A DNA stretch of 64,000 nucleotides from Colias croceus (taxonomy: Eukaryota > Arthropoda > Insecta > Lepidoptera > Pieridae): contig NC_059566.1 in the NCBI RefSeq assembly GCF_905220415.1, forward strand, positions 3,162,001 through 3,226,000. The letters run 5' to 3'. A program made the translations under genes and the position numbers. Positions 43,601-52,600 of this stretch are shown here, piece after piece; positions within the stretch are counted from its first letter, which is position 1, and the number at the start of each line of letters is the position of its first letter. Below the pieces are notes generated by a model. The model was not told the origin of the DNA and searched no databases. It saw nothing but the letters and a program-made list of their open reading frames with translations.

Positions 43601-45617
43601 CTATGTCTAAAATTATGTTCTTGCAAAACGTCATCAGTAAGAAAACCGACACCACACAGTTCACATTTATATTTCTTATTCATATATTTGTCAGCTTTCT
43701 TTTTATTTTCGATATCTTCCAATTGTTCTTCTTGAGATAAATAGATAACTTCAAAATCTGTGTTTGTACTGCAACAAATATTAGACTAACATGTACATAT
43801 TAGGTCTTCTAGTATGTTTATTTTCACACTAGCTGTGCACCGCGGTTTCACCCGCGTTGCTGCGCTCCTGTTGGTCTTAGAGAGACAATATATAGCCTTA
43901 TAACCTTCCTCAATAAATGGGTTATCTAACACTGAAAGAATTTTTCAAATCCAACCAGTAGTTCCTGAGATTTGCATGTTCAAAGAAACAAACTCTTCAG
44001 CTTTATAATATTAGTATGGATATTCAGGGTACAACACACCACGCCACGCCACACCATGCCACACCTTCCCACGCCACGCCATGCCACACCTTCCCACGCC
44101 ACGCCATGCCACACCTTCCCACGCCACGCCATGCCACGCTACACCATGCCACACCCTCTAACGCCATGTTATGCCACGCAACACCTCGCCATGCCACGCA
44201 ACGCTACGCCATGCCACACGATACCATGCGACACGCCGTGACCTTCCACAATGAACAAATATAGTGTATTTCTACACTTGTTATTTTTATAAGATCTATA
44301 ATATAGGAAAAAATGAATAGCAAAATGTGTTGGTAAGCGCATAACTCCAGAACTACTGAACCGATTTTGTTAATTCTTTTCTAATAATATTCCTTGAAGT
44401 ACAAAGTTGGTTCTTATGGAGATAAACGTAAACATGTACCACGGGCGAAGCCGGGACAGACCGCTAGTCATAAAATAAATTTAAATCAATATACCTTGAA
44501 TTTTTTTCCCCAACATTATCCCAGTCACAATTTATCATTTCATCATTTTCGGTACAGCTATTCTCATGGTACTCAGGCACAGTTTCATCTATATAGACTT
44601 CGTTGAATGTCGGCATAATGGTTATACTATCCAATTTTTGTATTGTAAATATGTATGGATTATACTGGAAGTAATAAATTTTAAATTATATTTTGTGTTT
44701 TATTTGGACATTTTGAAAATGTTCAATAATAATTGACTGACCGGTTGGCTTGGTTGGTAGTGACCCTGCCTTCCAAGCCAGAGGTTGTGGGTTCAATTCC
44801 CAACTGGGGCAAATATTTGTGTGATGAACATAGATGTTTGCTCTGTGTCTGGGTGTTAATTATTATCTATATAAGTATTTATTTAAAATTATATAATATG
44901 TATGTTTATCAGCCATATTGGTTTCCATAACACAAGTGAAAGCTTAATATGGGATCAGATCGTGCCGTGTGTGAAAATTTTCCTGAAATATTTTTTTTTT
45001 TTTTTAAATAATAACTACTTTACTTACATCATCAACTATTGTTTCTTGAGATAATTTAATGTATTGAAGAAATTTTCCAATTTTCTTTAGTACTTTTTCA
45101 CACCAAACGCAAATTAATGATGGATCGTTCTGTAATTTTTATAACATTTATATTTTTTACTATAATAATTTATATATAAGTACTGAATATATTACACTAG
45201 CTGTGCCCTGCGGTTTTACTAGCAGTGCTCCACTCCTGTTGGTCTTAGTGTAATAATATTATATAGCTTATACTCTATAGCCTTCCTCGATTTGTGGGCT
45301 ATCTAACACCGCAAGAATTTTTCAAATCGGACCAGTGGTTCCTGAGATTAGCTCGTTCAAACAAACAAACTCTTCAGATTTATAATATATACCAAATTTC
45401 ATGCTAAATGGTTCAGTAGTTAAGGCGTGATTGAGTAACAGACAGACAGAGTTACTTTCGCATTTATAATATTAAGTATGGATTATGTAATAAGTAAAGA
45501 TATTCAACTTTTACATTAACTTACATTAAATCCGAGCTTGAGCAATAAATGTGCTATGTTTTCATCTACAATTCGACTGCCTTTTCTACGGCATAAGCAA
45601 CAAGATTCATTGTTCAT
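38913..45617 (-). CDS. ZAD-type C2H2 zinc-finger protein, 406 aa, complete
   Basis: Exons 5' to 3': 45525-45617, 45028-45129, 44495-44664, 43597-43768, 42789-42994, 41939-42052, 41426-41623, 40119-40224, 38913-38972; 1221 nt, all phases agree. An N-terminal ZAD-like domain uses CCLCRRKG (exon 1) and CVWCEKVL (exon 2) as its Cys pairs. An acidic linker (exons 3-4) follows, then about nine C2H2 fingers, including YKCELCGVGF, HICAICKLHF, FKCVLCKKRF, ACDVCEKVFR, FICDECNKGF, FGCTECDKTF, FFCVECNKRY, FSCTQCDRKF and YKCNICEK. One canonical linker (HTGVKPF) is seen; the third finger is atypical at its histidines. ZAD proteins are arthropod nuclear factors in which ZAD mediates dimerization; the target is unknown. 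Introns cut fingers at the same relative site as in the divergent gene at 46665. Confidence 0.9.
39038..39657. mobile_element. 620-bp fold-back MITE
   Basis: AGACTACAGGCCCGTGTTGA with AAAAATTATGGGTCATTTGACC at the left is mirrored by GGGTCAAATGACCCTAATTT with TTTCAACACGGGCCTGTAGTCT at the right. Inner arms (ATAAGAGCATAAAATAATAA, TGACGTCACTTGTAAGCTGT) are also mirrored at 39530-39595. A third palindrome, GTTCAATAGAATAGACTACG and its complement, sits at 39119-39196. In the last intron of the minus-strand zinc-finger gene. Confidence 0.78.
39708..39812 (+). repeat. LINE 3' tail
   Basis: GTCTGGTAGAGATGGTTTTG, CATAAGGCCGCCATTTGTAC and an AAATAAATAAATAAG tail. Confidence 0.55.
39920..40106 (-). 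mobile_element. Helitron-like element, family C, inverted
   Basis: ACTAGCTTTCCGCCCGCGGC to TTTGCTTTATACTATGTAGT. It ends about 15 bp before exon 8 of the minus-strand zinc-finger gene. Confidence 0.75.
40425..40755 (+). mobile_element. Helitron-like element, family E, internal deletion
   Basis: CACTAGCTTCCGCCCGCGAC, a GACA run and TGACCCTTCTACAGATTTAT with TATATGTATAG. Shorter in the middle than the 50817 copy. Confidence 0.7.
40846..40860 (+). repeat. G15 homopolymer
   Basis: Fifteen G in a row within CCCGGGA...CGGACG, in a locally GC-rich stretch (40800-40915). Confidence 0.85.
40948..41152 (+). mobile_element. Helitron-like element, family A
   Basis: AATCTATCCTATAAAGCTGA to GATGCCGCGAAATGCAGCTA with GT. 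Intron 7 of the minus-strand zinc-finger gene. Confidence 0.72.
41182..41410 (+). mobile_element. Helitron-like element, family B
   Basis: CCTACTAATATTATAAATGC to GCCGCGGGCGGAAAGCTAGT. It ends 16 bp from exon 7 of the minus-strand zinc-finger gene. Confidence 0.8.
41715..41907 (+). mobile_element. Helitron-like element, family A
   Basis: TACAATATTATAAAGCTGAA to AACCGCGGAGCACAGCTAGT. Intron 6 of the minus-strand zinc-finger gene. Confidence 0.75.
42205..42382 (+). mobile_element. Helitron-like element, family C
   Basis: AATAGTATAAAACAAAGTCG to CGAAGCCGCGGGCGGTAAGC with TAGT. Intron 5 of the minus-strand zinc-finger gene. Confidence 0.78.
42565..42762 (+). mobile_element. Helitron-like element, family B, head altered
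   Basis: AAGTTTGTGAGGATGTGTGT through ATCCCACGGGAACGGGAACT to AACGCGGGCGGAAAGCTAGT. Intron 5 of the minus-strand zinc-finger gene. Confidence 0.72.
43048..43232 (-). mobile_element. Helitron-like element, family D-type end
   Basis: CTACACTAATATTAGTTATA, AAACTACTGGACCGATTTTA and GGGCGAAGCCGGGGCGGACT with GCTAGT. Intron 4 of the minus-strand zinc-finger gene. Confidence 0.65.
43310..43592 (-). mobile_element. Two facing family C fragments
   Basis: A plus head (ACTACATAGTATAAAACAAA, 43311-43350) faces a minus copy (CCCGCGGCTTCGCCCGCTTT to TTTTATACTATGTAGTAATT, 43390-43590). The end is next to exon 4 of the minus-strand zinc-finger gene. Confidence 0.65.
43830..44022 (-). mobile_element. Helitron-like element, family A, inverted
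   Basis: CTAGCTGTGCACCGCGGTTT to CTTTATAATATTAGTATGGA. Intron 3 of the minus-strand zinc-finger gene. Confidence 0.75.
44028..44240 (+). repeat. Minisatellite of ACGCC/ATGCC pentamers
   Basis: Pentamers CACGC, CATGC and CACAC in series, with a roughly 30-bp unit (ACACCTTCCCACGCCACGCC) repeated three times near 44056-44130. The open frames with runs like RHATPSHATP are translations of this array. It directly follows the Helitron head at 44022. Confidence 0.8.
44340..44472 (-). mobile_element. Helitron-like family D end, inverted
   Basis: CAGAACTACTGAACCGATTT, TTCCTTGAAGTACAAAG and CACGGGCGAAGCCGGGACAG with ACCGCTAGT. Intron 3 of the minus-strand zinc-finger gene, just before exon 3. Confidence 0.65.
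44734..45003 (+). mobile_element. tRNA-derived SINE
   Basis: GACTGACCGGTTGGCTTGGT (A box), GTGGGTTCAATTCCCAACTG (B box), CAAATATTTGTGTGATGAAC and TCCTGAAATATTTTTTTTTT. Full length. Intron 2 of the minus-strand zinc-finger gene. Confidence 0.78.
45193..45482 (-). mobile_element. Family A Helitron-like element joined to a family B head, inverted
   Basis: CACTAGCTGTGCCCTGCGGT to CAAACTCTTCAGATTTATAA (45196-45388), followed by GTTCAGTAGTTAAGGCGTGA and GACAGAGTTACTTTCGC with ATTTATAATATTAAG. Confidence 0.68.
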
Positions 45618-45897
45618 TTTGATTTATTTTGTATTGTACTTGCAAGTTTCACGTTTGGCTACGATCTGTTAAACTTATGTTTCAACTTATGGGACTTGGT
45701 TGGGACTTTATCACAAATCTAACTATATGAAAAATTTAACATGAGTCAATTTAACACGCTCAAAATCCCTCAAAGAAAATTTAAAAGCGCATTTGTTGTT
45801 TGTTTATTTTTTAACATGTTATTTTTAAATCTTCAGAAGTCGGGTTTTTGATCAGATAGGGAGTCTTTTTGAAATAGAGACCTTACCACACACTCCG

Positions 45898-46297
45898 TGT
45901 TTTCCAATTACAGCACTAGAGCGCATTATGCGGCATAATGCTTAACGTTGAATGTTCCAACTACAGCAACGCTTTGCACAATCGAGCACTGTTAAAAGTA
46001 GTGCGCGTGAATTGATGCGTGCAATCGATTTATCGTTAGTAATTATTAATTGTTGGAAAAAATTTTAAAGCTTTCGTTTCATTGTAGTTTTTTCGAAGTA
46101 ATCAAAGTTAATTCAAATTGTGTTAAAAAAATAAATATAAGTATGGATGAAGGTACAAACTTTGAAAAAAATGTTAATGAAATAATCAACACTGAACTTA
46201 GCGCAACCTGCTGGTGCGTTTCACGTTCCAATTAAGCATCAGCATAATTCGGCATTGTGCGCCACTGAGTCGCATTATGCTCTGTAATTGGAAAACA
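45898..46297. mobile_element. 400-bp MITE between the two divergent zinc-finger genes
   Basis: Inverted ends TGTTTTCCAATTACAG, with GCGCATTATGCGGCATAATG near the left and GCATAATTCGGCATTGTGCG with CGCATTATGCTC near the right. No clear target duplication. Its short open frame (46050-46235) has no recognisable domain. It occupies 400 of the 1047 bp between the start codons at 45617 and 46665. Confidence 0.7.
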
Positions 46298-46664
46298 GCC
46301 ACTAACATCATTCTGAAAAGTTATTCTCAAATTATAATTAAGAGGAATATTAATAATATTAAAATATATTATTAATATTATTATAACTTTTATAAGGAAA
46401 AAAAGATTTAAATACTTATGAGCATTCGAATTTATTTAATACAATTGAACCCTAATTCCACCTATTATAATATAATGCTACAATATACCATGTATCCACA
46501 ACCTATAAAAAAAATTAAAAAATTTTTTTTTTCCGTTTATCATGGCAAGAATTAAAAATTGAAATGACATTCCACTTTGAATTTGACTTATGTCATTAAT
46601 CATTATCATAAAAATGGCTTCGATTTTTTTTTTGTTATCGAGAAGTGTCGAAAAGTTTTGAAAC

Positions 46665-49600
46665 ATGACTGAAAACTTAAATAAAATTTGTAAAACGTGC
46701 TTTAGCACTGGAAGGACCACAAGTCCAATCACAGATTTGAAATTTCTACTTACAAAACTTAATATGAGGGAGGTCAGTCATCAAATACCTAATTACTAAA
46801 TTAGTTTTTAAGTTTGTGTTTCTCAGATCAATTGAAATTACAGATAGATACATCAAATGGTGAAATTTGTTGGGAGTGCAAGGCGATTATGGTTAAGTTC
46901 TACGATTTCAAGCAAAAAGCTATAAGTTTGCAGAATTTATTAGCAGCGGACCAGGTAGGTAGTTACATTTTTAATCAAATTTCATTATCTTATCCTATAA
47001 CCATATTATTAAAAACTATATAAAGATTACTAGCTTTCCGTCCGCGGCTTCGCCCGCGTTTTCAAAGAAAAACCCGCATAACTATTTACCGATCCCGTGG
47101 GATTTCCGGGATGAAACCTATGTGTTAATCCAAGTTACCCATTACAGGTATGTGTGCTAAATTTCATAGTAATCGGTTCAGTAGTATTTGCGTGAAAGAG
47201 TAACAAACACACACATACACATCCTCACAAACTTTTGCATTTATAATATTATAGTAGGATAGGATTAGTAGGATTTTGGTTTTAGCAAAAAACTATGAAC
47301 TACTATAATATAATCCTGCTGTGGTATCTCATACTATTAAATATTTATTTTAACTTATAATTTTCAGAGCAAACTCAATTCAGTGAGCACATTAACAAGC
47401 AGTACAAAACAATTGTATGATTATGAATTTTATTTTGACGAAGAAGTTGACGAAATTAAATTAGAATCAACTACAGCAATTAATTTAAAAGATGAATATA
47501 TAGACTTTGAAATCCATGATTTTAACGAAAATATTGAAGAAACGGATATAATTCTAAATATAGATAACACAAATCAAAAGGAAGAACAAATAATAAATAA
47601 AGCTGAGACAAATGAAGAAAAAAATAATATAAAAGATACAGATAAAACAAATTTACAAGATTTAAAGAATAATGTTAAAATTAAGTGTTCAAATGAAAAT
47701 GAATTTAAGAGAAAGTTCAAAACAGTAATTTATACAGAAGAAGAGTTAGTAGCGAATAGAGAAGAAAAGAGAAGTCAACCTAATTACAAGAAAGTACCTT
47801 TTAAATGTGATACATGTGTGCTTGGGTTTATGAGAGAGGATACTTTTGATTTACATGTGAAAAAGAATCACAGCGAGGTAAGATATTTAAATACTAGCGG
47901 TGCACCACGGCTGCACCCGTGGTACATATTTACGTTTACTCTCCATTGTAACCATCCTCGTACTTCAAGGAATAAAAATGAATTAACGAAATCAGATCAG
48001 CACGAGTTTAGCGCTTACCAACACACTTCATTTTTATTATGACTAGCATAGAAGACTAGATATCCGCCCGAGGCTTGGACCGTTTTGTCTAAAACGTAAT
48101 AAATTAAATACTTAAAACCTTCCTCTTGAATCACTTTAACTATTAAAAAACCGCATCAAAATCCACTGCATAGTTTTAAAGATTAATTCATACAAAGAGA
48201 CATAGGTTCGTTAGGGAACCGTAAAAATGTCAATTAGTCAAATTACTTACCACATAACCCAAAATAACCTAAAAACATTTATTTTACAGAGCGTAGGAGA
48301 ATATATGTGTAAAATATGCGGAACGCGATTCTCCAGTCAATACCTCTTACATATACATGAAAGAAGGCACTATATGTCTTATCGCTGTGTCTTCTGTAGA
48401 TTCGAGACTTTTTCACATCGCGGTGCGATTAAGCATTGTACTGATAAGCATTTAGAGGATGAGGCTGGGAAAGTGCATTGTGGCCAATGTGACAGTGTCT
48501 TTATGTAAGTAGAAAGAAGAAAGAAAGAAAGAATTTATTTTGCCAAAGGCCAACAACAAATATACCAGGAAAAACAGAGAAAAAGACAAGTGTGGCAGCC
48601 CTTTAGCAAAAAGGGGACCAACTCAGTATTTTGCTGTGCCTTCAGCAGCACAGCACTGATTTTCAGTGGCCCCAAGTACTAGCTGCGCTTCGGTTTCACC
48701 CGCGTGGCTCCGCTCCTGTTGGTCTTGGCGTGATGATATATAACCTATAGCTTTCCTCGATAAATGGGCTATCTAGCACCGAAAGAATTTTTCAAATCGG
48801 ACCAGTGGTTCCTGAGATTAGCATGTTCAAACAAACAAACTCTTCAGCTTTATAATATTAGTATAGATAAGCATTTACTTAATTCAGAAACCTTCCGTAT
48901 GTCTGAAAGACATGATTTTTTGCTTTAAAATATAAACTAAAATATCTGTATATAACATCGGCTACTCTTATAATTTTCAGATGTTGGTATTAATTAATTT
49001 ATTATTTAAGTTGTTTGACAAACAACTTTAGAGTCTGGCCAGCCAAAGCTGAACCCAGTGTTTTTTGTAGCGGCCACATTATCTCGAATGTTATCAATTA
49101 TCATGGCGTTTCTGCGTAGTTAGTTGTCAGTATTGTTGAAAACGGGTCAAATTATTTGCGAATTTAAAGGTTTTAGTGTTGAAATATGGGTAAAACTATA
49201 AAGAATGCTGTGCGGCAGCTTTTATTTATAATAATAAGTAAATATAAAGAGTTACAATGATTAGTAAATACAAAAAAAAAAATGTAAGTCAAATGTTTTA
49301 TTGACAGGGCTACACTAACACAAACTACTACTAACTACTACTAACACAAATCAAAGAAATCAATAAATCCTTTAATAACTTTTAAATCCTTATTTGTTGT
49401 GTACCTAATGTACTATGATCACCTCTAACATCAAAAGTAACAAAATTTTTTTTTCCGAACTAAGCTGATGTTACCAGGTCCATATTTTGCCGCCCTTAAC
49501 TGGGTTCAGCTTTGGCTGGCCAGACTCTATGAATACACTTTCTTTCAGGTCTGCAGATGAATTAGAGAGTCACATGTCCGTACATAATAAAATCACATGT

Positions 49601-52600
49601 TCGGAATGTGGTAGAAACTTCAAAGGGAATTACGCACTGAGGAAACATATCGAGTAAGTGCGTCTCTCAAACTCAAAGTTAAAATAACTCATACAAAAGG
49701 TCATACTCACACTCAAGTTTTACTTTAAATGTGGTCTGACGCATTGCAGGTGCATTCCCTTTTCGTTAAAAATTTATAATTTAATATCCTACTAATATAA
49801 TAAATGCGAAAGTTTTTCGTATAAAACGTATCCTGTGTCATTCCTCAGGTCTCAAGCTATCTCTATACCAAATTTGAAGTAAATCCATGCAGTAATTTTC
49901 CAGATTAGCCAGGACATACATACAAACAGACGAAAATTTTGATAACTGTATTTTTGGCTTTGGTATCTATTGTAGATCAAGCCCCAAGTATTATTTAAAA
50001 AAAATATCCAATATACAGTTTTGACTTTCCTACGATCCTACTTATATTATAAAGGCGAAAGTTTGTAAGTATGGATGTATGGATGTATGGATGTTTGTTA
50101 CTCTTTCACGTAAAAACTGCTGAACCGATTACAATGAAATTTAGCACACATATAGAGGGTAACTTGGATTAACACATAGGATAGATTTTATCCCGGAAAT
50201 CCCACGGGAACGGGAACTATGCGGGTTTTCCTTTGCAAACGCGGGCGAAGCCGCGGGCGGAAATCTAGTTTTATTATATACAAGCTGCGCCCCGTGGTTT
50301 CACCCGCGTGGATCCGCTCCCGTTGGACTTAACGTGATGATATATAGCCTTCCTCGATAAATGGGCTATCTAACACCGAAATAATTTTTCAAATCGAACC
50401 AGTAGATCTTGAGACTAGCGCGTTCAAACAAACAAACTCTTCAGCTTTATAATATTAGTATAGATTAAGTATTAATTATAGATGTATAGATAATAAAATT
50501 TTATTCATTCACAGACACATCCACAAAGTGGAATCGATACAATATAGATGTGACCATTGTCGAATGACGTTCAAAATGAAAAATCGCCTAGAATCACACA
50601 TGGCAACACATAGTGTAATGTTGGCTAAGAAACTATCATATTGTGACGTATGTAAAGTGCAATGTAAAAATATAAAGAATTATAGGAATCATTTGGCTTA
50701 CAGCATCAATCATTCGGAACCAGCGTAAGTTCTTTTTTATTTATATTAGGTTATATAAAATGAAATAAGATTATTATGGATTAGGTTATATAAAATGAAA
50801 TAAGATTATTATGGACTAGCTTCCGCCCGCGACTCCGTCCGCGCGGATGTCGGTCTTTGCGTGGATGGTTTATTTCTCCATTTTGAGTAACTCTGACAAT
50901 GACATCTTATAAATATCTATTGGACCCAAATACGGCTAGGTCTATAATAATACGCAACGTGTGTTCGCGGTACCTACTACAGAACAACGTCTATGGATAA
51001 CTGAAAAATTGAGATTAATTTTTTTTCTACGTATTTTTCCAGGATAAAAAGTATCCTATTTTACGCCCAGGATAATAAGGTATAATTATACCAAGTTTCA
51101 TCGAAATCGAACCGGTAGTTTTCACGTGATGTCTTCACATACAGACAGACAGACAAAATTTTTTTTAATCACATATTTGGGTTTGGTATTGATCCAGTAA
51201 CACCCCCTGCTAGTTATTTTTTCAATATTTTCAATGTACAGAATTGACCCTTCTACAGATTTATTATATGTATAGATAATTATATTATGAAGTATAATTT
51301 ATATTATCTAACACTAGCTGAACTCCGCGGTTTCATGCGCAGTATTCCGCTCCAGTTGGTCTTAGGGTGGTATTATATAGCCTATAACTTTCCTCGATAA
51401 ATGGGCTATCTAACACCGAAAAAAAATTTTCTGAGATTAGCGCGTTCAAACAAACAAACAAACTCTTCAGCTTTATAATATTAGTATAGATAATATAGAA
51501 TTGACAATCCTACTTCTTAGAAATTAAAGACTTTTTAACGGATTTTAAACGCGATATAATCATTATATTATTTTCCCGACGTTTCGAACACTTTACAGCG
51601 AGCGTGGTCACGGGGAGACTTAAAATCCGTTAAAAAGTCTTTAATTTCTAAATGTTTAATACTCGCGTTAAATCAAACACTAGAAAATACAATCCTACTT
51701 CTTATTTAATATTATAAATGCGAAAGTTTGTTAGGATGGATGTATGTGTATGTGTGTGTATGTTTGTTACTCTTTCACGCAAATACTACTAAACCGATTA
51801 CAATGAAATTTAGCGCACATATAGAGGGTAACTTGGATTAATACATAGGATAGGTTTTATCCCGGGAATCCCACGGGAGCGGGAACTATGCGGGTTCCTC
51901 TTTGAAAAAGCGAAAGCTAGTGAGTTAATAATTTTTAAATTTAAAATATTTTTAGGTATGAATGTTCAACTTGCAAGAAGAGGTTCGCGAAAAGAACGTA
52001 TCTACAAAAACATATAAACATCAGCCATTTGCGAAAATCACAGTATAAATGCAGTATCTGTAAAAAGGTATGTTTTTAATCTATGAAAATTTAACACGCT
52101 GTTTTCAAACTCAAACTCAAACATTTATTTATTCAATTAGACTTCTTCGAGAAGCACTTTTGAAACGTCAATACATATTTTTAACATTTACCCCCGATTC
52201 GGAAAGCAGTATCTATGGAGAAGAACCGGCAAGAAACTCCATAGTTGCTCTTTTAAATCATTTCAGTATTACAATTTAATTTTACAAAATATGTAAGTAA
52301 CTGTACGTATATATTATCATAATATGCCAAAGAACTGTCCTGTGGTTTTTACGCGACAACCCTCCATGGGTTTTTATCTTCATGGGTTGTTATTGGCTTC
52401 ACCTGTATATTTGTATGTAACCGACTCCTTTACACTCGATTTTGACTTTAAACGGACAGATTTAATGCAAACATTGTATGTATCAAGCATCGGTGATAAT
52501 GCAATAATTTTATGACTTCATCTTAGCGTAGCGTGTTTTTTCAGTTTTTTTACTAAGTGTATAGGCAAGTTAAATAAATACATATTTCAGGACAATTTTC

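Noticed and set aside
43972..44264. Open frames with repeated RHATPSHATP-like sequence
   Set aside because: Direct translation of the pentamer minisatellite.
46050..46235. 61-aa open frame between the divergent zinc-finger genes
   Set aside because: Lies inside the inverted-repeat MITE and shows no domain or start context.
46801..46843. First AG (46826) as acceptor for exon 2 of the plus-strand zinc-finger gene
   Set aside because: It would place TGA in frame after exon 1; the AG at 46841-46843 keeps the frame and the ZAD Cys pair.
52070..52279. Open frame also present in copies at 38019-38261 and 38551-38772
   Set aside because: The shared frame (F-IYSIRLLLEAL-like) comes from the repeat itself, occurs on either strand and ends in different places.
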